A stretch of 40,530 nucleotides of DNA from Betaproteobacteria bacterium (GCA_010030205.1 RGQD01000006.1:1-40530), one strand, 5' to 3'. Counted from the stretch's first letter, positions 19,362 through 30,270 are shown. Notes: generated by a model not told the origin, from the letters alone. Made by a program: numbers and translations.

Positions 19362-21071
19362 CTAAAGCCCCAGGCTGGGGTGGTCGAAACAGGCCAGCAG
19401 CGCCAGGATTCGCGCGGAGTCGCCGATCGCCTTGACCTCCCCGCTGGCCATCGCTTCGCTCATCCGGACCTTGCCCGACAGAATGTTGGCCCAGGTCGGC
19501 AGGTCGAGCTCGATCGCGAGTTGGGCCTGCGTGCCGTCGGTGATCGCAGCGATGCCGTTGCGCAGGTGCAAGCCGACCTGTTCACCGGGGTCTAGGATCA
19601 CCCGCAGCGTGTGGACAAAGGCTTCGGGCGGGCTGGCCAGCACATCGCTGGGCGAGAAGCGGTGACGGCGGAAGCGGTTCAAGTCGAGCTTGCCTTCGAG
19701 GTCGAGCGCGCGCGTCAGACACCAGTTGCGGATGTTCGCAGCAGTGGTGCGCTGGCCGATCGCGCGCAGCACCGTCGCGAGCCGGGCACGGTCAGGCTGG
19801 CTGCCGGCATCGACCCGCGCTGTCGCGCTGGCATCCGACTGAACCAGCCACGCACTGAGCTCCAGCGCCCAGCGCAGGTCGTCATCAGCCAGCGCTTGCT
19901 CGGCTTGCGAACGGACTGCGTCAGCGCCGCCGAAGCCGGCGACCAATCGTGTCGCACGCTCTTGTGGCGGCAGAGGAAACAATGTCGATTCGTCGCCATC
20001 AAACCAGCCGCGCAGGCCATTGTGGATCTGGCGCACATGGTGTTCGACCACGCCGTAGTACTGGCTGGTGAAGTAGCTGCGGGCAAACACCGCGGGCAAC
20101 TTCACGCTGTCGCACAGCTCACCCAGCGTCAGCCCTTTGTTGATGCCGCGAACAGTCTGGTCCCACATGAACTGGATCGAGTCGCGGTACGCAGTCACCT
20201 CGGCCATGATCGCGCCCTTGCCCGACAGCGGCGGCCCATGCGCGCCCAGCAGGTAGTCGGCCTGCAGGCCCCGGATGTGGTCGAGTCCGGCCAGCAGCAC
20301 GCGCGGGTCGCGGTACTCCTCACCGCGGATCGGGAACACGTTGAACAAGGTCGGCCACACCATGTTGTTGACGCACAGGCCGAGTTCAGGGAACCAGATC
20401 GTGATCGAGTCGTCGCAGTCGGAAGGCGCTGGCGTCATCACGACGCGCAGACCGGCGATCGTCGCCTCGGTTGCGGCCTCAAAACTGTGGGTTGGTGGCA
20501 GGAATCCTGGCGTGTAAGGCGCATGGTCGGGCCGGCGGTAGGCCTGGCCCAGCCCGGTGCCAACCAGCCCATCGGGGCCTTGCGTGGGCAGGAAAATGCC
20601 GAATTGGTGCGCCATGCCGCGCGCTGCTGCGCCACTGACCTCGGCGCTCATGCGCAATCGGTTGGCGACGATGCGCTGGTGGCCCCAGATCGGCAACTCG
20701 CCGCCGTCAGCGGTCTTCACAAAGGGCAGCACGGCCTGGGTGCCGCCGACGTAGTGGAAATGGGTGTAGATCACCGCGGCAATCGGGCTGGCGCTGTGCT
20801 GCCTGACGGCGGCCAGCGCGTGCGCCATCTCCTCGATGCACTCGCCGGTGTCGATCGCGATCAAGCCTTGTGGGCCTTCGACAAAAGTCTGGTTGGACAG
20901 GCCGTTGCCGACCATGCACCAGACGCCAGGTCGCGGCGACCAGAGCTTGCGCTCGAACCGGTCGTTGTGCGTGATGGCATCGCGGTGAGCGCGCTGGCCA
21001 TGCCGGTCTGTAGCGATGACCGATGCATCGTCGCTGAAGCTGGGTGGATAGCGCTGGTCGAGACGGGTCAT
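19362..21071 (-). CDS. MBL-fold alkylsulfatase-like protein with dimerization and SCP2-like C-terminal domains
   Basis: VYWCMVGN-like region WCMVGNGLSNQTFVEGPQGLIAIDTGE...VIYTHFHYVGGTQAVLP...LGAHGPPLSGK...RGWFDGDESTLFPLPPQERA. Confidence 0.85.
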   Translation of the reverse strand: MTRLDQRYPPSFSDDASVIATDRHGQRAHRDAITHNDRFERKLWSPRPGVWCMVGNGLSNQTFVEGPQGLIAIDTGECIEEMAHALAAVRQHSASPIAAVIYTHFHYVGGTQAVLPFVKTADGGELPIWGHQRIVANRLRMSAEVSGAAARGMAHQFGIFLPTQGPDGLVGTGLGQAYRRPDHAPYTPGFLPPTHSFEAATEATIAGLRVVMTPAPSDCDDSITIWFPELGLCVNNMVWPTLFNVFPIRGEEYRDPRVLLAGLDHIRGLQADYLLGAHGPPLSGKGAIMAEVTAYRDSIQFMWDQTVRGINKGLTLGELCDSVKLPAVFARSYFTSQYYGVVEHHVRQIHNGLRGWFDGDESTLFPLPPQERATRLVAGFGGADAVRSQAEQALADDDLRWALELSAWLVQSDASATARVDAGSQPDRARLATVLRAIGQRTTAANIRNWCLTRALDLEGKLDLNRFRRHRFSPSDVLASPPEAFVHTLRVILDPGEQVGLHLRNGIAAITDGTQAQLAIELDLPTWANILSGKVRMSEAMASGEVKAIGDSARILALLACFDHPSLGL

Positions 21072-21460
21072 GAGTGGCTTCCGGGTTGCGCGAATGGCGT
21101 GGTGTTTTGGGTCGACCGGCGAGCCTGTCACGGCGGGGGCGGTGTGGACCTGGGTAGCTTCGGTTTATTGTCACCGCCGAGTGTCACCGTCTAGTCGCGC
21201 GCGGGCGGCATCTCTGTCGAGCGATTGGCCCTCTCGCGAGACGCGCCGGGTTTGTTGCGCCACCTTGCAAGAAACGCCCGGTTCAGGCTGCGCTGTCGGG
21301 TTCTCGGAGCACAGGGGGTTCAGATTTGAGACCCGGTCCCAAGGAAGGTCACCGGTAATCCGGTGAGCGCCATAGGCCAAACCAGGATTGCCGCGGCGTG
21401 GTGCGGCGTGGTCTGATCGACGATCGTCTTTCGCTCGACAAGACCCCTCTGGAGTTCTGC

Positions 21461-22432
21461 ATGTTTTTCAAGTCTGTCCGCCCCCTCGGCCTGCTGCTGA
21501 TGATGACCTTGCCTGCTGGCGCTGCGCTGGCGCAGGCCTGGCCCAACCGGCCAGTCAAGATCATCGTGCCTTACCCGCCGGGCGGCCAGACCGACATCGT
21601 CTCGCGCTGGCTGGGTGAGAAGTTGCAGGCGACGCTGGGCCAGCCCTTCATCGTCGACAACAAGGCCGGTGCGCAAGGCGTGGTGGGCATCAGTGCACTC
21701 AAGCAGTCGCTGCCAGACGGCTACACCATCGCCTATGTCAACTCTTCGAACATGATCATCAACAAGTTCGCGATGGTCAAGCTGCCCTACGACGCGCCCG
21801 ACGACTTCGAGATGGTCAACCAGATCGGGATGGCCGCGCTGGGCATGGTGGTGGCGCCGGCGCTGGGCACCAAGACGGTCGACGAGTTCCTGCGCTATGT
21901 TCGGGCCAACCCCGGCAAGACCTCGTTTGCGTCTTTCGGCATCGGCAGCAGTTCGCACCTGTACGGCGAGATGTTCAAGAGCGCTGCCAAGCTCGACATG
22001 GTGCATGTGCCGTACAAGGGCGCTGCGCCTGCGGTGCAGGACGTGATTGCCGGCACCGCAACGATGGGTATCCATGACTTCGCGACGATCGGCCCGTTGG
22101 TTCAGGGCGGGCGAGCCCAGTTGCTGGCCGTGACCGGACCCAAGCGCTGGCCGCACTTCCCGGCTGCGCCGACTTTTGTCGAACTCGGTTTTCCGCTCGA
22201 CCTGGTCGGCTGGAACGGCTTCGTCGCGCCCAAGGGCACGCCGCGCGCGGTGGTCGACCGGCTCAGCAGCGAGATCAGCAAGATCATCCAGACCCCCGAA
22301 GGCCGTGCCAAGATGCTGGAGTTGGGGCTGCTCGCGACCGGCACCACGTCGGCCGAATTCACCGACATCGTCAAGCGCGACACAGTGCGCTGGGCTGAGG
22401 TCTGGAAGGCCGCAGGCATCGCGCCGCAGTGA
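21461..22432 (+). CDS. Tripartite tricarboxylate transporter (Bug family) substrate-binding protein
   Basis: Signal peptide plus AWPNRPVKIIVPYPPGGQTDIVSRWLGEKLQATLGQPFIVDNKAGAQGVVGISALKQSLPDGYTI. Confidence 0.92.
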   Translation: MFFKSVRPLGLLLMMTLPAGAALAQAWPNRPVKIIVPYPPGGQTDIVSRWLGEKLQATLGQPFIVDNKAGAQGVVGISALKQSLPDGYTIAYVNSSNMIINKFAMVKLPYDAPDDFEMVNQIGMAALGMVVAPALGTKTVDEFLRYVRANPGKTSFASFGIGSSSHLYGEMFKSAAKLDMVHVPYKGAAPAVQDVIAGTATMGIHDFATIGPLVQGGRAQLLAVTGPKRWPHFPAAPTFVELGFPLDLVGWNGFVAPKGTPRAVVDRLSSEISKIIQTPEGRAKMLELGLLATGTTSAEFTDIVKRDTVRWAEVWKAAGIAPQ

Positions 22433-22463
22433 GGCTGTGGCGGCCAATGGCGATCAGGCGAGG

Positions 22464-24074
22464 CTAGAGCTTGACGCGCTGGATCTTCAGGCCTGCGCGC
22501 TCTCGGTCCCAGGTGTCGGGTGTCACGCCCTCGGCGCGCAGCACATGCTTCATCAGCTTTTGCGTCGCGGTCTTGGGCAGTGAATCGACGACGCGTACAT
22601 AGCGCGGTAGCATGAAGTGCGCCAGTCTGGGCTGCAGGAATTCAAGCAGCGCCTGCGGGTCTATCGTCGTGCCGGGTACTGCGGCCAGCACGCACATCAC
22701 TTCGTCTTCGGACAGCTCGCTGGGCACCGGGATCACCGCGACCTCGTAGACCGCGGGGAATGCGGCGATCTCGGCCTCGACCTCGAATGACGAGATGTTC
22801 TCGCCGCGTCGGCGGATCGCGTCCTTCATCCGGTCGACGAAGTAATAAGTGCCGTCTTCGTCAACCCTGAAGGCATCGCCGGTGTGGAACCAGCCGTTGC
22901 GCCAAGCCTTGGCGGTGGCCTCGGGGTTCTTGTAGTAGCCACTGTTCAGGGCCCAGGGCGCGTCGGTTCGCACCAGCAACTCGCCGGCCTTGCCACTGAC
23001 CACCTCGCAATCGTTGTCATCGACGACGCGCAACTCGACCCCGTCCCTGGGCTTGCCGCAGGACCCCAGCTGACTGGGGTTGATCTCGGAGACCAGCGGC
23101 GTCGAGATTTCGGTCATGTTGTACAGCGTGTAGACGTCGACCCCGAAGCGCGCAGCAAAAGACGGTGCGTCCTCGCACAGCGGCACGATGATGACCTTGC
23201 GCAGCGGGTGCTGCTGGTCCTGTCCATCGGGCGGGCGTTTGACGACGAAGGTCGCCATCACGCCGAGCAGCAGCACCACGGTGGTCTGGGTGTCGCAGAT
23301 GCTGGACCAGAAGGTGTCGGTGGAGAAGCTCGGGACCATCGCGATCGAGCCGCCCCGCGACAGCATGCCCATCACTGGAATCGTCCCGCCGACATGGAAC
23401 AGCGGCAGGTTGCACATGTAGCGGTCATCGGCGTCGAGCATTCGGAAGGCCTGCGGCCCAGCCATCGCATATAGGTGCGCGTAGGACGACAGCACGCCCT
23501 TGGACGGCCCGGTGGTGCCCGAGGTGTAGACGATCGATTGCGTGTCCCAGGCCTCGATCGGCCGCGGCGGCGCTGCCAGGTTCTGGCCAGACCCATCCAG
23601 CGCGCTCGCGGGCAGGACTTCCAGACCCTCGAATGGACCGCATTCGCGCCCGATCGCGACAACCTTCTTGAGCCTGGCGGTGTCGATGTCGCGCAGCAGG
23701 CTGATCAGCTCAGCGTGCGCGACGATCAGGTCGGCATCGGCGTTGGCCAGCACATGCTCGAGAACGCGTCCTTTGTAGGCGGTGTTGATCGGCACATAGA
23801 CGGCGCCCAGCCAATTGATCGCGAACCAGACCCGCAGGCAGTCCAGGCCATTGGGCAGCCACACCACGACGCGGTCATCCTGTCGCACGCCCAGCGCGTA
23901 AAGGCCTGCGGCGGTATTGGCCGTCAGTTCCAGCATCTGGCCGTAGCAGATGCCCTGGCTGCCAGCAAACTGCAGGAACACCTTGTCGGGTTGGACCGCC
24001 GCCCACTTCTGCAGCAGCGATCTCACGACGCATTGGTCAGGGGCTGGAATTCGCGGATCGGGGGTGCTGGTCAT
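22464..24074 (-). CDS. AMP-dependent acyl-CoA synthetase/ligase (CaiC-like)
   Basis: SIVYTSGTTGPSKGVLSS; WFHTGDAFRVDEDGTYYFVDRMKDAIRRRGENISSFEVE. Confidence 0.93.
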   Translation of the reverse strand: MTSTPDPRIPAPDQCVVRSLLQKWAAVQPDKVFLQFAGSQGICYGQMLELTANTAAGLYALGVRQDDRVVVWLPNGLDCLRVWFAINWLGAVYVPINTAYKGRVLEHVLANADADLIVAHAELISLLRDIDTARLKKVVAIGRECGPFEGLEVLPASALDGSGQNLAAPPRPIEAWDTQSIVYTSGTTGPSKGVLSSYAHLYAMAGPQAFRMLDADDRYMCNLPLFHVGGTIPVMGMLSRGGSIAMVPSFSTDTFWSSICDTQTTVVLLLGVMATFVVKRPPDGQDQQHPLRKVIIVPLCEDAPSFAARFGVDVYTLYNMTEISTPLVSEINPSQLGSCGKPRDGVELRVVDDNDCEVVSGKAGELLVRTDAPWALNSGYYKNPEATAKAWRNGWFHTGDAFRVDEDGTYYFVDRMKDAIRRRGENISSFEVEAEIAAFPAVYEVAVIPVPSELSEDEVMCVLAAVPGTTIDPQALLEFLQPRLAHFMLPRYVRVVDSLPKTATQKLMKHVLRAEGVTPDTWDRERAGLKIQRVKL

Positions 24075-24105
24075 CTGTCGACTCCTGGGTGGCGCGGTTT
24101 GCGGG

Positions 24106-25647
24106 TCAGGGCATCACGCCGTAGCGGGCCACCGGCGCGGGCGACTGCGTGCGGCGGTTTCTGGACAACTCGAGCGCCAGCTTGACCCGCTGGCGCGTCT
24201 CGGAAGGCTTGATCACATCGTGCACCGTGAACCTCGCGGCCGAATTGAATGGATCGGTGCCGTCCTTGAATCTTGCCTCAATCTCGCGCTGCATCGCTGC
24301 CGGATCGTCGGCAGCTGCGATCTCGGTCTTGAAGGCCGCGGCCACCCCGCCCGAGACCGGCAGCGACGCGAAGTCTGCGGTCGGCCAGGCGGCGATCAGG
24401 CTCTGCTCGCCGCCCCAGCCCCCCATCGCGCAGGCGCCAAAGCCAAAGGCCTTGCGCAGCACGATGGTGACTTTGGGGACGTCAGACCATGCCAGCGCAT
24501 AGACAACGGCCAGGCCTTCGCGCAGCGCGCCTTCTTTTTCGGCCTGAGGCCCGGTCATCACGCCGGGCACGTCCTGCAGAAACACCAGCGGAATGTGATA
24601 GGCCGAGCACAGGTCGATGAAGCGTCGCGCCTTGCGGGCAGCGGACGCTGTGATCGCGCCGGCATAGACCATCGACTGGTTCGCGACGATGCCCACCGAA
24701 TGGCCCTCAATCCGGCCCAAGCCGGTGACCAGCATCCTGGCCCAGTCGGGTTTGAGCTCGAAAAAGCTGCCGGCGTCGACGATGCCTCGGATCACCTGCT
24801 TGACGTCGTAGCCGCGTCGCGGGTTGTCGGGCAGCACCCGATCGAGGTCGATGTCTTCGGGCTCCGACGCTGCGGTCTGCGGCGGGTAGGCCCAGGCGTT
24901 GGTTGGCAGGTAGGACAGAAATGCTCTGGCGAGGTCGATCGCCTCCTCGTCGGTCTTCGCGACCCGGTCGACGATGCCCGACAACTTGGCATGGATCTCC
25001 GACCCGCCCAGGTCCTCCTTGGAGACGTCCTGGCCGGTGGCGGCCTTGACGACCGGTGGCCCGCCGGCGGCCATCATCCCGGTGCCCTCGCGCATCACGA
25101 TGAACTCGGTCGCCGCTCCGACCAGCGCCGAATCACCGGCGCAAGGCCCGAGCACCAGCGAGACCTGCGGCGCCGTGCCCGACAGTCTGGCGATCTCCAG
25201 GAAGTGCGTGACGTCGGGCAGCCCGTCGTTCATCAACTCCTGCCCTCGCGCGCCGGCGCCGTCGACCATCCACACCAGTGGTACGCGCTCGCGGCGCGCC
25301 ATCTGCACCATGTGCAACTTCTTCTTCGCGTTGATCACACCGTGCGATCCGCCCTTGACCGTGAAGTCTTCGGCGACCAAGGCTGCGAAACGGCCGCCGA
25401 TCTTGCCGAAGCCCGCGACAACGCCGTCGGCGGGCGTGATCTCGTCGGTGCGCTGCACCGCTTCCGAGACATGCGAGCACAGTTGGCCGTACTCCTGGAA
25501 CGTGCCCGCATCGGTCAGCAGGCCCACGCGCTCGCGAACCGTCAGCTTGCCTTGGTTGCGCTGGCGCTGGATGCGGTCCTCACCGCCCAGGGCGAGCGCG
25601 CGGGCTCGCCGCTGTTCAAGTTTGATCAGTCCGTCTTGCAGGTTCAT
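24106..25647 (-). CDS. Acyl-CoA carboxylase carboxyltransferase (beta) subunit
   Basis: KLTVRERVGLLTDAGTFQEYG...GSHGVINAKKKLHMVQMARRERVPLVWMVDGAGARGQE...VFLQDVPGVMTGPQAEKEG. Confidence 0.92.
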   Translation of the reverse strand: MNLQDGLIKLEQRRARALALGGEDRIQRQRNQGKLTVRERVGLLTDAGTFQEYGQLCSHVSEAVQRTDEITPADGVVAGFGKIGGRFAALVAEDFTVKGGSHGVINAKKKLHMVQMARRERVPLVWMVDGAGARGQELMNDGLPDVTHFLEIARLSGTAPQVSLVLGPCAGDSALVGAATEFIVMREGTGMMAAGGPPVVKAATGQDVSKEDLGGSEIHAKLSGIVDRVAKTDEEAIDLARAFLSYLPTNAWAYPPQTAASEPEDIDLDRVLPDNPRRGYDVKQVIRGIVDAGSFFELKPDWARMLVTGLGRIEGHSVGIVANQSMVYAGAITASAARKARRFIDLCSAYHIPLVFLQDVPGVMTGPQAEKEGALREGLAVVYALAWSDVPKVTIVLRKAFGFGACAMGGWGGEQSLIAAWPTADFASLPVSGGVAAAFKTEIAAADDPAAMQREIEARFKDGTDPFNSAARFTVHDVIKPSETRQRVKLALELSRNRRTQSPAPVARYGVMP

Positions 25648-25826
25648 CTCGTTCTCCAGGTATTTTCATGGACATCGCGGTAGGCCTTGCGTCGATCTGC
25701 AGCGGTCGATCGAGGATGGTCAGTGCGACGCTTGGTGATCTTGCTTCTCGATCGACAATAGCGCGCAGCAAGTGGCGCGGGTCGCGTTGTTCCCGACAGG
25801 CCATGTCGATGCGCCGGAGCATTCAA

Positions 25827-26456
25827 ATGTCAAAGTTATTGCCACTCAAGGACGCGGTTTCCAACCTCAAGCGCCAGCGCATCCTGGACGTCGCGAGCGA
25901 GTTGTTCTTCGAACTGGGCTACAAGGGCACGAGCATCGATGCGATCGCCGAACGGATGCAGCTGACCAAGCCATTTGTCTATTACCACTTCGACAGCAAG
26001 GCCGACATCCTGGCCGCAGTCTGTGGTCGGACCACAGCGTTTGCCGCTGGTTTTGCCGAGCAGCAGGCCGACAAGACCGGGCCGGTTCAGGACCGTCTCG
26101 TCGATCTGGTTCGGCAACTCTGCTTGCGGATCATCGAAGGGCGTGTCTACCTCGCTGTGTACTTTCGCGAAGAGAGGCATTTGCCGCCGGCCGCTTTCAA
26201 GGAACTCGCGGCCGACCGCCGACGTTTCGACCGCGCCTTGTCCAGGCTGCTGCAGGAAGGCGCTGATGCCGGCGTCTTTCATGTCGGCACGGTCTCGGTG
26301 GCCGCACAGGCCATCACCGGCATGGCCACCTGGATCTTCAACTGGTACCGCGCCAAGGGCACGCTGACACCGGATCAATTGGCCCAGCAAATGGCTGAGA
26401 TGACGCTGGCGATGGTCCAGCCGCCACCGCCTGATGATCGCCGGGCCAGCGCCTGA
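25827..26456 (+). CDS. TetR/AcrR family transcriptional regulator
   Basis: KRQRILDVASELFFELGYKGTSIDAIAERMQLTKPFVYYHFDSKADILAAV; divergent from the carboxyltransferase gene. Confidence 0.92.
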   Translation: MSKLLPLKDAVSNLKRQRILDVASELFFELGYKGTSIDAIAERMQLTKPFVYYHFDSKADILAAVCGRTTAFAAGFAEQQADKTGPVQDRLVDLVRQLCLRIIEGRVYLAVYFREERHLPPAAFKELAADRRRFDRALSRLLQEGADAGVFHVGTVSVAAQAITGMATWIFNWYRAKGTLTPDQLAQQMAEMTLAMVQPPPPDDRRASA

Positions 26457-27683
26457 TCATTTCTTGAGATAAGGGCACTGGCTGTCCTTGAGCGGCGTGA
26501 ACGCCTCGTCGCCAGGGATCTTGGCCACGAGCTTGTAGTAGTCCCAGGGGTACTTGGACTCTGCCGGGCTCTTGACCTCGTAGAGATTCAGATCGTGGAT
26601 GAACCTGCCGTCTTCGCGTATGCGACCTTCAGAGCCAAAGAACTTCATCGGACTGGCCTTCATCGCCACCATCACGGCCTTGGATTCGTCGGTCTTGGCG
26701 GTCTTGATCGCTTCGAGGTAGTGGCTGACGGTCGCATAAGTGGTGGCGTGCTCCCGCGTTGGCATCTTGCCAAAGCGCTTGAAGAAGCGCTGCGACCACT
26801 CGCGTGACTCGGCATTCATGTCCCAGTAAAAGCCTTCGGTCAGCATCAGCCCGTGGGCGTTTTGCAGGCCTAAGGCATGGATGTCGGAGATGAAGAGGAT
26901 CAGCCCGACCAGGCGTTGCTTGCCGTTCTTGGTCAGGCCGAACTCAACCGCCTGCTTGATCGCATTGGTGGTGTCGTTGCCGGCGTTGGCCAGGCCAATG
27001 GCCTTGGCGCCAGAGGCTTGGGCTTGCAACAGATACGAAGAGAAGTCCAGCGCGTTTTGTGGATGCCTGCGCGACCCCAACACCTTGCCGCCGTTCTCGA
27101 CGATGACCCGGCTGCTCTCGGCCTCCATCGCGGTGCCGAAGACATAGTCGGCGGTCAGAAAGTACCAGGTGTTGGCCCCGCTCTTGACAACGGCGCGCGT
27201 GGTGCCGGCCGACAACGCGGTCGTGTCGTCCGAAGTCTGGATGCTGAACGGCGAGCAGTCCTTGCCCGACAGAGACGCTGTGGCGGCGCCTGAAATCAGG
27301 AAGATCTTCTCCTTGTCGCGGGCGATGTTCTGCACCGCGATCGCGACCGAGGAGGTCGGCACGTCGACGATCGCATCGACCTCGTCGTTGTCGAACCACT
27401 TGCGGGCGACCTGGGAGCCGACATCGGCCTTGTTCTGGTGGTCGGCCGACAGAATCTCGATAGGCTGGCCGAGGACCTTGCCGCCGAAGTCTTCGACAGC
27501 CATCTTCGCTGCGAGCACCGACCCCGGACCGGCCAGGTCGATATACGGACCGGACATATCGTTCATCACGCCGATGCGCACCTTGCCGTGGGACAGTTGG
27601 GCCTGGGCACCTGCCGATGCGCCCAGCACAACGCCGATCAGAACGCTTGCGATTGTGTGTAGATTGCTCACTGCCGTCTCCAT
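26457..27683 (-). CDS. ABC transporter substrate-binding protein (branched-chain amino acid type)
   Basis: GKVRIGVMNDMSGPYIDLAGPGSVLAAKMAVEDFGGKVLGQPIEILSADHQNKADVG; N-terminal signal peptide. Confidence 0.9.
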   Translation of the reverse strand: METAVSNLHTIASVLIGVVLGASAGAQAQLSHGKVRIGVMNDMSGPYIDLAGPGSVLAAKMAVEDFGGKVLGQPIEILSADHQNKADVGSQVARKWFDNDEVDAIVDVPTSSVAIAVQNIARDKEKIFLISGAATASLSGKDCSPFSIQTSDDTTALSAGTTRAVVKSGANTWYFLTADYVFGTAMEAESSRVIVENGGKVLGSRRHPQNALDFSSYLLQAQASGAKAIGLANAGNDTTNAIKQAVEFGLTKNGKQRLVGLILFISDIHALGLQNAHGLMLTEGFYWDMNAESREWSQRFFKRFGKMPTREHATTYATVSHYLEAIKTAKTDESKAVMVAMKASPMKFFGSEGRIREDGRFIHDLNLYEVKSPAESKYPWDYYKLVAKIPGDEAFTPLKDSQCPYLKK

Positions 27684-28062
27684 TTTTACTGTTTGATAAG
27701 GAAATAATACTGATTGGTATATTTGGTGTCAATGGTGGTTTTCGCGGGCGTCAGACGCCCAGGTCTTCGGCCCTGAAATTCGGCCCTGCCTGCCTTGTTG
27801 TGACCCGGGGCCTTGACTTGGGGCCTCGGCCGGCCCGTTGAGGGCCCCAGACGAGTCACCTTGGCGCCATCCCTGGCTTGCGAACGGGCGCTACGATGAT
27901 CCGGGAGAGTCCGCGTTGCCGCTTTGTCGGGCTGCTGGCCCTGAATGTTCCCGGCTGCGCATCGATTTGCCGGCCGCGCATCCAAGGTCCTCGGGCTCGT
28001 CAAGCCGATCAGCGCGGGCTTTCGATCCGCATCCGAAAATTGACCGAAGTGGAGACCCCAAC

Positions 28063-29274
28063 ATGAAGCAACTCTTGAAAATCGCCGTCGGCTTGCTCGT
28101 TGCCGCGGCGACGATGCATGCGGCCTACGCGCAAAAGAAATACGGCCCAGGCGTCACCGACACCGAGATCAAGATCGGCCAGACCATGCCATACAGCGGT
28201 CCGGCGTCGGCTTATGGGTCGCAGGGCCGGGCCACGCTGGCTTACTTCAAGATGCTCAACGCCAAAGGCGGCATCAATGGACGCAAGATCAACCTGCTCT
28301 CGCTTGACGACGCTTACAGCCCGCCCAAGACGATCGAGCAGACGCGCCGTATGGTCGAGCAAGACGAAGTGCTGGCGATCATGAACGCGCTGGGCACGCC
28401 CACCAACAGCGCCACCCACAAGTACCTGAACCAGAAGAAGGTGCCGCATCTGCTGATCTCGTCGGGCGCCTCGAAGTGGAACGACCCCAAGAACTACCCT
28501 TGGTCCACGCCTTTCTTCCCGCCCTACATCGAGGAAGGCATGATTTACGCCAAGCACGTGCTCCAGCACTTCCCGAACGCCAAGATCGCGATCATCTCGC
28601 AGAACGACGATTCGGGGCGCGACTACGTCAAGGGCTTCAAGATGGGTCTGGGCGCGAAAGTCAGCCAGATCACCAAGGAAGTGACTTACGAGGTCACCGA
28701 CCCGACCATCGACTCGCAGATCATCGACCTGAAGAACACCGGCGCTGACACCTTGTTCACGATGGCCACGCCCAAGTTCGGCGCGATGGCGATCCGCAAG
28801 GTCGCCGACCTGGGCTGGAAGCCGAACTTCTACATCGTCTCGGTCTCGAGTTCGCAGGCCTCGGTGCTCGAACCGGCGGGTCCGCAGAACGCGGTCGGTC
28901 TGATCACCGCGATGGCACTCAAGCTCGTCGGCGATCCGAGCTGGGACAACGACCCGGGCATGAAGGAGTTTCTGGCTTTCATGAAGCAGTGGCACCCCGA
29001 AGGCAACCTGGCGGATTCTTCGGTCGTGCTGGGCTATGTGTCGGCCCAGATGATCGAGCTGATCTTGAAGAACTGCGGCGATGACCTGACGCGCGAGAAC
29101 GTGCTGAAGCAAGCCACCAGCATCAGGAACCAGCCTTTCAGCCTGCTGCTGCCCGGCGTGACGGTCACCGTGACGCCTGACGACTACTCGACCTTCTCGA
29201 CCTTCCGCACCGCGCGCTTCGATGGCAAGCGCTGGGTGATCTTCGGCGAGCCTATCCACGCCGGTTCGAAATAG
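28063..29274 (+). CDS. ABC transporter substrate-binding protein (branched-chain amino acid type)
   Basis: MKQLLKIAVGLLVAAATMHAAYAQKKYGPGVTDTEIKIGQTMPYSGPASAYGSQGRATLAYFKMLNAKGGINGRKI. Confidence 0.93.
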   Translation: MKQLLKIAVGLLVAAATMHAAYAQKKYGPGVTDTEIKIGQTMPYSGPASAYGSQGRATLAYFKMLNAKGGINGRKINLLSLDDAYSPPKTIEQTRRMVEQDEVLAIMNALGTPTNSATHKYLNQKKVPHLLISSGASKWNDPKNYPWSTPFFPPYIEEGMIYAKHVLQHFPNAKIAIISQNDDSGRDYVKGFKMGLGAKVSQITKEVTYEVTDPTIDSQIIDLKNTGADTLFTMATPKFGAMAIRKVADLGWKPNFYIVSVSSSQASVLEPAGPQNAVGLITAMALKLVGDPSWDNDPGMKEFLAFMKQWHPEGNLADSSVVLGYVSAQMIELILKNCGDDLTRENVLKQATSIRNQPFSLLLPGVTVTVTPDDYSTFSTFRTARFDGKRWVIFGEPIHAGSK

Positions 29275-29466
29275 CCGGCGCGCTGCCACCCAAGGCCGTT
29301 TTGGCATCGGGCGGCAGAGTTTGCTTGGGCGCGCGAGGTCTTGGGATGGTCCCGGACCTAAAATCGCCCGCACAAGCGCCATGTGCCTGAGAAGCCCGCG
29401 CGGACCTTCACCCGCTGGGATCAGACCTCCAGGTCTCGATCCGGGCCACTCCAGGGACATGCAGAC

Positions 29467-30180
29467 ATGGGCGCGCAGTGGAAAGCCAAGCACAAGGACC
29501 TCGCCGCGAATGCCAAGGGCAGGCTGTTCGGCAAGCTGGCCAAGGACATCATGATCGCGGCGCGGCACGGCGCCGACCCGGCGGCGAACTCGCGCTTGCG
29601 GCTGGTGGTCGAGCAGGCGCGCAAGGTGTCGATGCCCAAGGAAACGCTGGACCGCGCTATCAAGAAGGGCGCTGGGCTCAGCGGTGAAGCGGTGCACTTC
29701 GAGCACGCGCTGTACGAAGGCTTTGCGCCGCACCATGTGCCGGTGATGGTCGAGTGCCTGACCGACAACGTCAACCGGGCGGCCTCCGAGATGCGGGTGC
29801 TGTTCCGCAAAGGCCAGCTCGGCAGCTCGGGTGCGGTGGCCTGGGATTTCGAACACCTGGGCATGGTTGAAGCCGAGCCCGCCGTCAAAGGCGCAGACCC
29901 CGAACTCGCGGCCATCGAAGCCGGCGCGCAGGATTTCGAGCCAGCCGATGCGGACGGCGCGACGCTGTTCCTGACCGACCCGGCCGATCTCGACCTGGTC
30001 AGCCGCGCGCTGCCGGCCCATGGCTTCACGGTGCTGTCGGCCAGGCTGGGCTACAAGCCCAAGAATCCTGTCAGCGCCGACAGCCTGAGTGCTGAACAGC
30101 TGGAAGAAGTCGAGTCCTTTCTGGCCGCGCTCGACGCCAATGAAGATGTGCAGCATGTCTTCGCGGGGCTGCAGGGCTGA
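29467..30180 (+). CDS. YebC/PmpR family DNA-binding regulator
   Basis: [70 protein letters not shown]. Confidence 0.93.
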   Translation: MGAQWKAKHKDLAANAKGRLFGKLAKDIMIAARHGADPAANSRLRLVVEQARKVSMPKETLDRAIKKGAGLSGEAVHFEHALYEGFAPHHVPVMVECLTDNVNRAASEMRVLFRKGQLGSSGAVAWDFEHLGMVEAEPAVKGADPELAAIEAGAQDFEPADADGATLFLTDPADLDLVSRALPAHGFTVLSARLGYKPKNPVSADSLSAEQLEEVESFLAALDANEDVQHVFAGLQG

Positions 30181-30270
30181 GCGCCGGCTTGGCTTCGTGG
30201 CCTGGCATGCGCGGCGCATGAGCGCCGCTTGGGCGCGTTGCGCCGGCATCACCGTCCAGCTTGGAGCCCG

